From: Deinandra increscens subsp. villosa
Taxonomy: Eukaryota; Streptophyta; Magnoliopsida; Asterales; Asteraceae
DNA: 64,000 bases
Direction: 5' to 3'
NCBI GenBank assembly: GCA_039602395.1
Contig: JBCNJP010000008.1
Span: 16,436,354-16,500,353, forward strand
Positions 45,407 to 56,252 of this stretch are shown piece by piece. The notes beneath the pieces are model-generated. The model did not search any database. It saw nothing but the letters and a program-made list of their open reading frames with translations, and was not told where the DNA came from. A program made the position numbers and the translations under genes. Every line of letters begins with the position of its first letter. Position 1 is the stretch's first letter.

Positions 45407-45768
45407 TGTTGATACCTGACTTGTGCGTCGTGTGAAGTATCGAGTTGAATCAAGACAAGTCCAAGTTCAAGGCTAGGTTCACTGCCAGCTGAACGTGCTC
45501 CGAACCTGGAGTTTGGACCGGCCGAATCTAGAGTTCGGACAGGGTTCGGCCAGCAATGTATATATAGTGAGTTTGGTCTTTGTTTTGTGTACGGGTGTGT
45601 AGCAGAGTGAGTCTTAAGTGTGTGTTTACTAAGGTGTTCTCTGAGTCATCGTTTCTGAGTGTTACTGATTGTAATTGTTCGTGAGATCAATAAAACAATC
45701 GGTTAATTACTTGTTTCATATCCGAATTAGCTAGATTGAGTAGACGATCCAACGCTCATGACTATTCA
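45407..45768 (+). repeat. 5' LTR of element E
   Basis: 362 bp with TATATATAG at 45559-45567 and GTTCGG/CCGAAC motifs just upstream of it. Confidence 0.9.
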
Positions 45769-45770
45769 AG

Positions 45771-45782
45771 TGGTATGAGAGC
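45771..45782 (+). other. Primer-binding site of element E, one mismatch
   Basis: Reads TGGTATGAGAGC, where the usual iMet site has C for G at position 7. Probably a later mutation. Confidence 0.75.
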
Positions 45783-46346
45783 TTTCTGGTTCATTCTACT
45801 GATCAGTGGTTCCTATTCTCGGATTTTTGACATGAAATGAGTATTTTCTAGTGATTTTTGAGTGTTTTTGCAAAATTGTGATCATTTCGATCGAGTCTTT
45901 TATGGAAATTTTTCTCCTAAATCATTCTTCTTCACTTTTTCTGATCCACTGCTGCAAATCTTGTCAAAATCAGTCCAAAATTGAGCGTTTTGAGAAAATT
46001 GTGTTGAGGTTCGGATAATACTAATCAGGTTCGGCATAACCGCTCTGAAGTCTTAGTTCGGACGAGGTTCGGAAGAGTTCGTTTCGAGTTCAGTCATAGT
46101 TCGGTCCTAGTTCGGAAACTGTTCTTGTTCGGTAGAGGTTCGGAGAGGTTTGTGTTTCAGAAAGAGTTCGGGAGGAGTTCGGGTCTAGTTCGGAGTGGGT
46201 TCGGAAGGCTTTCGGCTATAGTTCGGCACAATTAGTTTCGGTTGAAGTTTGGTTACCGTTTGAGGTTCGGAGAGAGTTCGGAACAGGTTCGGACAAGGTG
46301 TTTAGGTTCGGATAGGGTTCGGACGATCAGACTTCAAATTTTCAAC
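45783..46346 (+). repeat. Leader of element E with GTTCGG array
   Basis: From 46012 to 46325 there are about twenty GTTCGG or GTTCGGA units at irregular spacing of about 8-25 bases. There is no ORF until the gag ATG at 46347. The same motif stands in the LTR and in the leader of element G. Confidence 0.85.
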
Positions 46347-49300
46347 GATGTCGGAATTTCAAGTTTTTGCCGCGATGCAGAGTGCAATGCAGACCATGAT
46401 GAATTTTGATAACAAAATTGGAACAAGTCAGAAATTTCCCAAGTTATTGAAGTTGGAAATTATCAAAATTGGAAGCAACGATTTTCTGCTTACATAAGCA
46501 CGAATGATATCGATTTGTGAATTCCAATCAAGAAGCTTTATCAACATCCGACTGATTAAGGAGATTTCAAGGAAGTTCATACCTTCGACATTGCTAAAAG
46601 GAAATCATACGAGCTTGAACAAAAAGATTTCGGTTATCTTACAATGGCGTTACCCACTAAGTTGTTACATCAATTTAGTACGTGCAAGAAATCAAAACAA
46701 TTGTGGGATGCTTTATCAGCAAGATGTGAGGGGAATGATGAATACAAGAAGAGTCGAAGAAAGGTGTTGAATAAAGAATTTGATAATTTTCAAGATTATG
46801 ACAATGAGAACATTACCGCTCTTGTTTCACGGTTTTCACATCTGATTAGTGAATTAAAGGTAGTCGGAATTGAGAAAACCGATGCAGATTTGAAAGAAAA
46901 GATTATGGCAGCTTTGCCTAAAAAGTGGGAAAACTATGTTTTGCTACTCACTCATGATAAAGAATAATCTACATTGACATTTCAGGAGCTTACTGGAAAA
47001 TTTCATGCTCGGGAAATGGAAATGTTAAATTCAAAGAAGTCAACTACTACTTTACAAAATCCTGAGTTGTATCATGGAGAGAATACTGCTAGCATGAATG
47101 CTAAAGCTAAACCAAATCTGAGTTCTGCTCCAAGTGTTGCTTTTATGGCTAGAGTTTCTGGAAATTCTGATTCTTCAAAAGGTTGTAGTTTTACCATTCC
47201 AAATTTCACAAATCAGAATGCCTTATCTGCTGAAACAACCGACGAGTATGCTAAAATGATTTCTGCTTTAATTACATCATCTTTTGGGTTGGTTATGAAG
47301 AATGTTGCTGATGCAAAGATTACAAATGATGGTGTTTATGATTGGGGTAAACATTTTGATTCATCTGCTTTGATTGTCACTCATGATCAACATGAAGATT
47401 ATTGTTCAGATACAAGTTTAGACACAAGTTCAGCACCAAGTTCCTATGAATCTGCTGAAAACTTGGAAAGTTTGTTGAAAGGAAATGCTTCGTCATTGAA
47501 TAAAATTCAAAAGCTTTCTGAGGATAACAAGTTGGTTAATTTAGAAGTTAGAGGTGTCAAGGGAACATGAGAAGGAATTAGTTTTGAAGAATGAATGTGT
47601 CACACCCCGGTCAACGGTTTCGGGTGTGAGCGAGAATGGAATCATAGTCGAGGATACATAGAACACTTCTAATAATTTAAAAACTTCATAAAACATTAAT
47701 TCGTTTCATTGCAGCGGAAAGAGTAGTGGAAACATTAATGTCTTACAATTTAAAAACATAAGTCTTAAATGATTATTAAAAGCTTAAAACAGTTAAGTTG
47801 GATAGTCGGGACTATGACTCCAGGGACAGGTCCGATAGCGTTTGTAAACCCCATTTGCATGTCTTCAGGAAGTCTTGTCAATTACCTAAGAAATCATGAA
47901 TATAAAACGGGTCAACATAAAGTTGGTGAGGTTCACAGGTTTAGGACTCGATAGTTAAACAGTTGTAAAGCAGTTGTAAAACAGTTTCGGTATACTTAAA
48001 TATTATCAGGGTTTATTGTTGTGGTTGTATGATCTCACCTGAACCTTGATTTCAAATACTAACGGTTTACCCACCCGGCATCTCTTGCCCAGAGATGTTA
48101 AACAGTGCAGAATAACTGACGTGTACCCCCAGACAATCCGGAGTCAGAACTGGAGCTACCAGTTAGGGTAGGGTTGTCAACCCAAATAGATCTACTCACT
48201 AGCTATCGTTTCGTACAGAACTAATTGAAATCAATTAATGAAGGGATTTTCGGTTGTACAAACTTTTATAAAGATAATGTACCAAGTTGGACAATCAGTA
48301 AGAGAACAAGTAGTCATACGGCTAACAAGTAAACCATAATATTAAGTAAAAAGCATTTGATCAGTTTTCATGATTTCTCCCCCAAGTATAAAACAGTTAA
48401 AAGGAAAAGGGGCCGTGAAACTCACAGTTTAGCAGATAATTGGAATTTATGCAGCGAGGGACGGTAGCACGTAACGTCCTAAATAATTAAATAACATATG
48501 CATAAGGTCTATGATCATTTGAGTAACATAAGTCACTCAAGTGATACCGGTCAAGTCTTGACGTTTTAAGTCCGTTTGTATTATTGAAAACTCGTTAACT
48601 TGTATTTATTTAATTAAATACGTTCATGGTTATTTATATTTATGTCCAATAAATATAAACAAATAATCATTTTCAATAATTAGATCAAGTCCTGAACATC
48701 GAGTAAAAAGAAGAAATAATAATGTTTATTATTATTTTCACAAGTTCGAATAATTATTTCAATTAAATAATTACTTATTCGATTTGTTAATCTTGCAAGT
48801 TATAATTATTTTAAATAATTATGATTAACAATTATTTGGTGAATAAAACAAGGTTTAAGTCTTTTGCAAATAATTATATGTCAAAAATAATTATTAACGT
48901 TTGTTTTATTTATAAAACATAAATCTCTAAGGAAAAACATTTAAAGTTTTTAACATTTAATCATTTCCAAAAGTAAATCAATATTTCAAGTTCATGAAAT
49001 ATTATATAGAAAATGTTGATAAGAATATTTATGACGACGCTTGGATTTATAACATTTAGTTTATAAAACTTGACTTTTATTTAAAATCTCCGACGAACGT
49101 TAGTCCATCTTTGGTTACTTTGTTCTTATTCAAGTAACCTTAAGAGTCTTTGTAAATATTTTAAACCGACGATTTGTCTTGGTTTATTTTTATAAAGATC
49201 TTTTATGAAAACATTTATTTTCAAATGTAATCTTTTTATAAAAATGTCCATTTCTAGCAAGTTTCAAGAAAGGTTAAAACTTGTAATAAATCCAAGTATT

Positions 49301-49536
49301 TATGTCAAATTAATCATTTGACATAAATATTATACTTATCAAATCTAGCATTTATTTTTATTCTTTTTGTCCAATCATTTAATCATTTGGAACATATTAA
49401 ATATGTCACATGACCATTTTAAGAAATATATTCTTTTGTTTTAGTCATAGGTTACATATGTAACATTTGTTTAACCATTTACCTTGTTTTTATATTGTTT
49501 TAACATGTAACATATATAAACATAATTAACAATCAA

Positions 49537-49686
49537 CTAACACATTGGTGTTAGGACTTTTTAAAAATGTAAATAAACAATCAACTAACACATTGGTGTT
49601 AGGACTTTAAATATAAATAACAATCAACTAACATTTTCATGTTAGGACAATTAAATATAAACAATCAACTAACATTTTCATGTTAG
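49537..49686 (+). repeat. Four 41-47 bp repeats each holding a small hairpin
   Basis: CTAACAC-ATTG-GTGTTAG (49537-49554 and 49584-49601) and CTAACAT-TTTC-ATGTTAG (49628-49645 and 49669-49686). The stem changes from CAC/GTG to CAT/ATG on both sides, so pairing is kept. Confidence 0.85.
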
Positions 49687-50582
49687 GACAAGTAATGTAA
49701 ACATGTATAGATTAACATTTTTATATGAAGAGGCTTGGAGGTTTTGTTAAAATCAACTAACTTATGAAACCAAAGTTTCATAAACAAGATTCATGGTGCA
49801 CACCATATTACTTTCCTTGGATTTCATAAGTGTGTTTCACCACACTTGTTGGCTATCTTTAAGCATTTATAATGCACCAACAAAGTGTTTGATCTTGAAA
49901 GAAAGAGATAGAGAAGTGAGTTTTTGTTAGTTGTTTAACAAACACAAGCATTCTTGATCATTTGGTTTAGTGTTGATGGATTGTTGTCAAGACTTGAGAG
50001 GTTTTAAAGGGTGAATATATGATAAAATAAGTGAGTTAAAGGACTCACAAAAGAAGAGGAGAAAAATGGTGGAGGTTGGCGGCGGTTTAGGGCGGTGGAG
50101 CGGCGGTCCGGCGGCGGCGAGGGGCGGTCCGGCGGTGGTTGGCCGGCGGCAGTGGGTGGCCGGCGGTGGTGGTGTGGCCGAAAGTGTGGAGAGAGGGAGG
50201 GAGAGTGAGGGTTGTTTGGTTGGGTGCAAGGGAACAAGTAGGAGACTTGTCTCCTACTTATACTAAAAAGGTGGTTTATTATCCATTGGGTAATTTAGTG
50301 TTGTCAAGCTTAGATTAATCCTCACTAATCACAAGAGTAGGTGATTAGTTTTATAAGCTTTATAAAAATCTAGGAGCTTTTATAAAATATAGAGGTGTTA
50401 GGAGTTTATAAAAATTATAACTTTTTAAAATATAATCCCATTATATTTTATCCAATCAAAAGGTGATTTTTATTTTTATAAACGTTGTTAACCCAAGTTT
50501 TATAAAAATATTAGTGGGTTAAAAGATTGGGTAAATTTTATAAAAGTTATGGGCTTAGATAAAACAATTATATTGATTACAA

Positions 50583-50860
50583 TTGGGCCGAAGCCCAATG
50601 TTGAATGAGAGGAGGAATGGGCCGAAGCCCATTCGGCTTCGTTTAAACGGGACGGGCCGAAGCCCAAATGAAATTCGAAGGGGGTTGGGCCGCGGAGAAG
50701 GAAAAAAGAAAAGAATTGGGCCGGTTCGGCCCAATTTGATACGGGCCGCGGGTCGGGTTTCCGAGTTCGGGGAAACACTCGGGACGTTGTTACGAGTGAT
50801 TGGTAAAAATTTTAGGCTTAACGGACTTGAATTGGGCTTATTGGGCTTACCGGGCCCAAT
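50583..50860 (+). promoter_or_regulatory. TGGGCC/GGCCCA-rich palindromic block in the solo LTR
   Basis: Three GGGCCGAAGCCC palindromes (about 50585, 50618, 50654) and further TGGGCY/GGGCCC motifs follow. TGGGCY is the plant site II element bound by TCP factors, so this may be an LTR enhancer or promoter. That role is inference. Confidence 0.45.
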
Positions 50861-53160
50861 AGGCTAAACGGTTTGGAAATTTGCTAAGTCTTGACAACAT
50901 AACACTTCGAATTCGTTTTAAGTTCATGAAATGACTTAACAGTTTTTGAACTGGTTTGATGAAATATAAAATGTCAAGTTTTATATTTATTTTCTTATTA
51001 TTGGAATTCCACCGTTAATATACGAAAGACGCGTTGTTCTACGTACGTATATATATATTCTGGTTTAACGTGGAATCGAAGTCGGTTAATCATTTAACTA
51101 TCACAGTTAATCACGTATAAAAGCTGTAAATCACATAACTATTACGTAATTTAAAAGTCAACGAAAGTCAACGGAGAGAGGTTTGACCTGATTTGGACGG
51201 GTTGTCACAGAATGTTTGATTACAGAGATCAAGTTGCTGAATGAAGTTTTAGAGATTTCAAAATAAGATAAAAAGAATTCTGAAGCTACAAATGTCAAGA
51301 TTTGTGAAGTAAAGGATGAGTTGGTTGATGAAGTCCGGAAATGGAAAAATGAAGCAGAAGACGCTGCAAATGATTTTCAGAATCTTTTTGACAAATCCAA
51401 AATCAAGCTTGATTTGCTTACAAAGGATGCTGAAGAATCTGCTGCTAAGATTGCAAGTTATCAAGCGGTTATGGAAAAGTATTTGGATGAGAAGTGGGAG
51501 TTGGTTAGTGTTAATAAAGTTCAAACTACAAATTTGGAGATTCAAAAGCGGAATGAATATAAATTGAAGAAAGAATTGTTTGAAGGGCTAGAAAATCTTC
51601 GAATGCATAAACTTGAAACACATGAAGCTGCAAAAAGGTTAATAGCTACTGAGAAAAAGTTGGTTGAAGCTCAAAAGCAAATTTCAGATTTAAAGATTTA
51701 AGTAATTGATGCCAATCGATTGCCGAATAATGTCTCCAATTCTCAATTTTTCACAAGCTTTCTAGCTAAAGATGAAAATTTTGAAAAGATGTATGATAAG
51801 ACAGCTTCACCTCCTGCTCATATCAAGGAAGCTTTCAAAGAAGTAAAAGAAAAGATTGAAGAAGTTGATTATTCAAAGTTTTCTTCTACTACTCAAGAAG
51901 AAAAGATTGTGAAGAAGAAGAAAACCAAGAAGCCTAAGAAGAAGAAGGGTAAGAAATCTGAGATTCCTCCGGCTTCAAAGTTTGTTTCTGGTTCATCTTC
52001 AGCTGATAATGAGAAATCAGCTACTTTAAGTGAAAAGATTCGTTCTCAACCTGAATCTGATGAGACGGTCTTCTTTGAACAGAAAAATATTAAAGATATC
52101 AAAGCCGAGTTTTTAAAGTTAGCAAAGGATGGACACCAGAATTCAAATTTTGAGGAAAAAGTTCTTGGAAAAAATGTTGGTTTGGGTTTTAGAGCACAAC
52201 ATGATAAAGCTGAGGGGGTTCCAGCATCACCATCTCAAAATTTGAAGAAGCTTAAAATGAAGCAAGTGAAAAAGGAAGTTTTCAAGGCTAAGAAGGTTCA
52301 ACCTGAGCGTTTTTACAAACTCAAGGGTTTGGAACAGATATTCTTTGACAAAGAGTTTCCTCTTTATTGTGTTGATGCTAGGAAAATTTCTGAAGTTTTT
52401 GAGAAGAAGGATGCTTCAAGAACCTTGAAGAATCAAACCGCCAAATGTTCTTCTGATGGTTCTCATTCTCGAAGCCCAACATCTAAATGGGTTCATGATC
52501 ACCGCCGACAACGTATATGATTCTTTTTCTGATCATGTTCGAGATATCCATGTTTGTAATGTTGTGCAGGCACCTAAAAGGTGGGACAAATCTGAACGTA
52601 TATGCGATGTTTGCCGCCAAAAAAGGCATATGGCAAAAGATTGTCCACTTCCTGCTGAATCAAACCGAAGGTTTCAACTGAGACCAGTTTTTAGTAAACC
52701 TGCCAGACCAAAGTTCTTTGATGAATAAGGCAGAGTTTTTGATGAATGTGAACCTACATTCCTTCTAAAACAAAAGCATTTTGTTCCTATGTTTCAAAAT
52801 GTTCAAAATGTAGGTTCATCATCTAGTCACCTATGATTGATTCATCAAAAACCGAGTTACCAAAACAGTCACAATTCTGGTAACCAAAAGTGGTTTCAAA
52901 GCAAAACCAGGAGGAGTATTCTGCTTAACTTAAATTGCTTGCAATATATTTTTTCTAACCTGTAAACAGTCTGTAATTCTAAAAACTGCAAGATATCCGT
53001 GTTGATTGATCAATTTTTCTTTCTTTATGCATTTTCAATTGATAAAAATCCAAAAATAGAGTCTTGTTTTTGTAAAATGAAAATTCAAAAATAGAGTTTT
53101 CATTTTAAGGGAGAGAAATACATGTAAGGGGGAGAAATTGTGAAAATGCATGTTATAGGA

Positions 53161-53272
53161 AGAAGGTGAATACATGCAAAATATATAAGGAAGGTGAATA
53201 CATGCACAATATATAAGGAAGGTGAATACATGCAAAATATATAAGGAAGGTGAATACATACACAATATATAA
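53161..53272 (+). repeat. 28-bp tandem repeat, four copies
   Basis: Four back-to-back copies of ggaaggtgaatacatgc followed by aMaatatataa, with one to three differences between copies. Confidence 0.95.
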
Positions 53273-53569
53273 AATTTTGAGAAATTGATCATTGGGAAAT
53301 GATGGTACATTGGCTTACGTATCTGACTCATGGATAGTGTAGATGAAAGGGCCATAAGATCATTGTTTGATATGTTTGGTAGGCTCGGCAAATCAGAAAG
53401 TATTCAGATGTGATATACACTAAATACTAATGCTTGACCATGTGGATAACATCTTGATGCGTATTTTATGACAAAAAGAAAAATAAGTGTGAAAGTTAAA
53501 ATGAAAAGTCACTGTGTATATATGTGTTCATTTTACAAAGATTTAAACTTGTTTGATTTTCTGTATTTT

Positions 53570-53810
53570 GTCAAACGATCGGACTTTCTCTGCGTGTTCA
53601 CAACACTGACCTGATTGTTGTTCGTTTGACATTCTGCTTTATTTTCTTTGGTGTTTCGTATAACTCATCGGACTTTCTCTGCGTGTACAGGAGTACAGAC
53701 CTGATTGTTGTTGGGTTATACAATTTCAACTTGTTTTGTTTTCTTTATTTTGTTAAATCCGAAGCCTTATCTGCGTATCGAAAGATCGACCTTAAGGTAG
53801 ACGATTTAAC
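53570..53810 (+). other. Three tandem hairpin modules in element E
   Basis: Module 1: GTCAAACGA (53570-53578) with TCGTTTGAC (53622-53630). Module 2: GTATAACTCA (53658-53667) with TGGGTTATAC (53712-53721), keeping pairing through one G-U. Module 3: GTTAAATC (53752-53759) with GATTTAAC (53803-53810), a stem wholly different from the third stem in H. Cores again carry TCGGACTTTCTCTGCGT and GACCTGAT. The apical stems differ but pair (GTGT/ACAC, GTAC/GTAC, ATC/GAT). Confidence 0.75.
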
Positions 53811-54557
53811 GTTCTTATTTCTTTTTGCATGGAACACAGTTGACATATCATGAAAATATTATACTTTGTGAAAATTCACGAGTGTAATCACACAAAAAGA
53901 AAAAAGAAAAAGAAAATGTCTGAATATGTCTGATAGTGTGGGATACACTGGTCAAAGCAAATCTAATCAATACCTTAACATATCCAAATGTTATGAGTAT
54001 GATTTGGTCTGAGTTTAAGATGGAAAAATTATACCAGCAATCAGCATGACTTATGTGCTTCAATTAGTTGAAATTGAAGTGTAGTTCGGTGCGTCATGTC
54101 CAATATGATCCTATATAGTGATCTTTCTCATACCAAAAATAGTGTCTGATTTTGTATTGCATTTTCATTTCATTTCGGAAAAGTCCAAAAAGATTTTTGG
54201 TGTGTTTTAGCAAAAGTTTTGAAAAATCAAAAAGATTTTAGGTTTGTTTTGATATAAATTTTCTAAAAGCCAAAAAGAATTTGTTTATGTTTTTTCTTCG
54301 ATCTGATCAACACGTGATACAAAATCAAATTTTCAAAATCATATCTTGGAGTCTCTAGGAGACGTTTTGCGCCAAGTTTATTTAAATTTTAAGCAGATTG
54401 CTAAAGTGAAAGAAATCACAACTTCAAGTCTTCTGAAGCTGTTGATAAAGACCAGAGAATCACCATGCATCTTCAAGTATTCAAGATCAAGCTACGATCT
54501 AGTTGAGGAAGAGTTTGTTCGAAGATTTATTTCATTGAACGAACGGTTTCTACACTT

Positions 54558-54569
54558 GAGGGGGAGTTT
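54558..54569 (+). other. Second (upstream) polypurine tract of element E
   Basis: gagggggagttt, the same string as the tract at the LTR border, about 60 bases upstream. Sireviruses commonly have several such tracts. Confidence 0.75.
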
Positions 54570-54616
54570 GATTGAATATATAGTGATGAGGATGTTAAAG
54601 AGATACTGCACATGAC

Positions 54617-54627
54617 GAGGGGGAGTT
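54617..54627 (+). other. Polypurine tract of element E
   Basis: gagggggagtt directly precedes the 3' LTR. Confidence 0.88.
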
Positions 54628-54990
54628 TGTTGATACCTGACTTGTGTGTCGTGTGAAGTATCGAGTTGAATCAAGACAAGTCCAAGTTCAAGGCTTGGTT
54701 CACTGCCAGCCGAACCTGGTCCGAACGTGGAGTTCGGACCTTCCAAACTTGGAGTTCGGACAGGGTTCGGCCAGCAGTGTATATATAGTGAGTTTGGTCT
54801 TTGTTTTGTGTACGGGTGTGTAGCAGAGTGAGTCTTAAGTTTGTGTTTACTAAGGTGTTCTATGAGTCAATTCTTCTGAGTGTTACTAATTGTAATTGTT
54901 CGTGAGATCAATAAAACAATCGGTTAATTACTTGTTTCATATCCGAATTAGCTAGATTGAGTAGACGATCACAACGCTCACGACTTTTCA
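54628..54990 (+). repeat. 3' LTR of element E
   Basis: 363 bp, about 6% different from 45407-45768 by eye. Followed by gatat. Confidence 0.9.
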
Positions 54991-55394
54991 GATATACCCA
55001 TTTGATAAGATATGTCCATATGTTCAAGATCTTCAGAGTTCACTTGATTCACATCATCATCTTTTAAGTCCCCTGGTAACAAAATTCCAGCCATGAGAGC
55101 TTGATAGCAAATCATAATTCCAACTCCCAACACAAAACCAGAGTCATTTGTTAATTTTGAAACATCCAGGGTCACAACATTTGAAGAGTTAGCTATAGGA
55201 GACTGAGAGACAAAGGCGGTCTGATTTCGTAATGCAGCATCCTGGTAACCACTGCTGGAAGTAGTTTGAGAAACAAACGCTTGATTCATAGAACCTCTAA
55301 CATTAGCATTTCTAGCTCGTTTTTGTTTATCAACTTCAAAAGATGGAAGTGTAGACATTAGATTGGCCAGAGTAGATTTGTGTAGATCCACAGT
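54991..55394 (-). pseudogene. gag: gag of element F, middle fragment
   Basis: Minus-strand reading LANLMSTLPSFEVDKQKRAR ... NSEDLEHMDISYQMG, continuing at 45406 (SALCAKQFMANTGRKDW) across element E. The EDLEHMD...QM motif just before the knuckle is common to copia gags here (compare DLEEMDIMTQLAM in D). It is cut at 55394 by the LTR of G, so the gag N-terminus is missing. Confidence 0.8.
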
Positions 55395-55753
55395 TGTTGA
55401 TACATCGTGTGGCAACATGCTGGATCAGACAAAACATTTTGAAGACTTGAAGATTTCAACCAAGGCCTGCTGACCGAACTCTGGCTGAACCCAAGCCGAA
55501 CCAAGGCCGAACCTAGGGTTCGGACCAGCTGGAAGTTCGGACAACAGGTTTTCTTATATATAGGTTGATAGCTTAGTTTTCTATAACGAGTTTGGCAATA
55601 GTGTGTGTTTTGTAAGGTGTAACTAGTTCTAATTCTCTCTGTATTTCGTACTTGATATTGAATGAGAGATTGGACTTTTTATTTACACATATTGTTGTTG
55701 ATTAACTATCACATTGATGTCGAGCTATCGATCCGTACGCCCCAGCGTTTTCA
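55395..55753 (+). repeat. 5' LTR of element G
   Basis: About 359 bp from TGTTGATACATCG to CGTTTTCA. TATATATAG at about 55555-55563, with CCGAAC/GTTCGG motifs upstream. The start is inferred from the TGTTGATAC string shared with the E LTR; the 3' LTR lies outside the window. Confidence 0.75.
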
Positions 55754-55755
55754 AG

Positions 55756-55767
55756 TGGTATCAGAGC
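55756..55767 (+). other. tRNA-iMet primer-binding site of element G
   Basis: TGGTATCAGAGC two bases after the LTR. Confidence 0.9.
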
Positions 55768-56252
55768 TATTTGGTATTACTCAGTTCGATTGAGTCAATT
55801 GTATGGTCAAAACTCGTTCTTCATCGTGTTTTTCATCTTGTTTCTACTGCTTTTCGTTCGATTGATCGTCCAGAGCTCGAGAGTTTCAGTTTTTCTGTGA
55901 GTTTCAATTTTTTTTGAAAATTCTCGTTTGGCCGAACCCCAAATTCGCCATAACTGCTCTGAACCTGAAGTTCGGAGTAGAGTTCGGTCCTTTTTCTGTT
56001 CGGTGAGAGTTCGTTCCACATTCAGAGAGAGTTCGGACTGGTTTGGAGGGAGTTCGGTGTTATTCACTATAGAAGTTTGGACATCTTGTGTTCGGTGGGA
56101 GTTCGGACACAAGTTCGGATCATCTAAGTTAGTGAAGAGTTTGGACAGAGTTCGGACTGTGTAATCTGGTTCGGACTAAGTTCAGATCAAGTTCGGAGGT
56201 TCTTTAGAGTTCGTGAGGAGTTTGGACCAATTAGAAATTTAAAATTTTCAAA
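55768..56252 (+). repeat. Leader of element G with GTTCGG array
   Basis: About 15-20 GTTCGG/GTTCGGA units between 55930 and 56225, then the gag ATG at 56253. Equivalent in place and motif to the leader of E, although the spacing differs. Confidence 0.85.

Larger units (their letters stand above)
47598..51209 (+). repeat. 3.6-kb solo LTR, probably Gypsy, inserted in gag of E
   Basis: 3612 bp starting TGTCACACCCCGG and ending GTTGTCACA, with a perfect 5-bp target duplication gaatg (47593-47597 and 51210-51214). TG...CA ends plus a 5-bp duplication show an LTR. No inner primer site, second LTR or coding domain is seen, so it is a solo LTR left by LTR-LTR recombination. Very long LTRs with this start are typical of Asteraceae Gypsy elements. 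The body is AT-rich except for a GC-rich CGGCGG block at 50070-50210 and a TGGGCC-rich block at 50583-50860. Confidence 0.85.
46347..52728 (+). pseudogene. gag: gag of element E, split by a solo LTR
   Basis: Starts MSEFQVFAAMQSAMQTMMNF, closely like the gag of G. A frameshift near 46454 and stops lead into the UBN2-like domain (KLLHQFSTCKKSKQLWDALS; KVLNKEFDNFQDY; KIMAALPKKWENYVLLL), a TAA at 46965, then a linker (up to 47570). Bases 47598-51209 are an inserted LTR. Gag resumes with a strong coiled coil (51321-51701, EVRKWKNEAEDAANDFQNLF), a Lys-rich block (KKKKTKKPKKKKGKKSE), and a CCHC knuckle (CDVCRQKRHMAKDC, about 52600). It ends FFDE at 52726. No pol follows. Confidence 0.85.
52729..54616 (+). 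other. 3' non-coding region of element E
   Basis: No coding domain. In order: repeat of gag-end sequence with stops (to about 52900), a purine run (53127-53137), a 28-bp repeat array (53161-53272), a stretch similar to the H spacer with the three-hairpin block (53570-53810), CCAAAAAGATTTTTGG-type palindromes (about 54187), and two polypurine tracts. An 89-codon frame at 54346-54615 overlaps them and looks spurious or a relic. Confidence 0.7.
45407..54990 (+). mobile_element. Element E: gag-only LTR retrotransposon
   Basis: LTRs at 45407-45768 and 54628-54990 (362/363 bp, TGTTGATACC...TTCA). Target duplication gacat/gatat with one change, inside the gag of F. The interior has a primer site, a leader with GTTCGG repeats, a long gag with coiled coils and a knuckle, then directly a 1.9-kb non-coding region with polypurine tracts. 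No protease, integrase, RT or RNase H sequence is present. This is the layout of terminal-repeat retrotransposons with only a gag (TR-GAG type). It contains a 3.6-kb solo LTR insertion. The LTRs differ at about two dozen positions, so it is older than D and I. Confidence 0.88.

Noticed and set aside
50004..50266. Overlapping Pro-rich and Gly-rich ORFs in the solo LTR
   Set aside because: A CGGCGG-rich block gives open frames on both strands; it lies inside an LTR and has no domain.
47598..51209. Complete LARD-type element
   Set aside because: No second LTR, primer site or polypurine tract inside; the single TG...CA unit with a 5-bp duplication fits a solo LTR.
53161..53272. CRISPR-like array
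   Set aside because: The repeats are directly adjacent without unique spacers and lie in a plant retrotransposon.
54346..54615. 89-codon ORF before the 3' LTR of E as an accessory gene
   Set aside because: It overlaps the upstream polypurine tract, has no domain, and equivalent sequence in other elements is not open.
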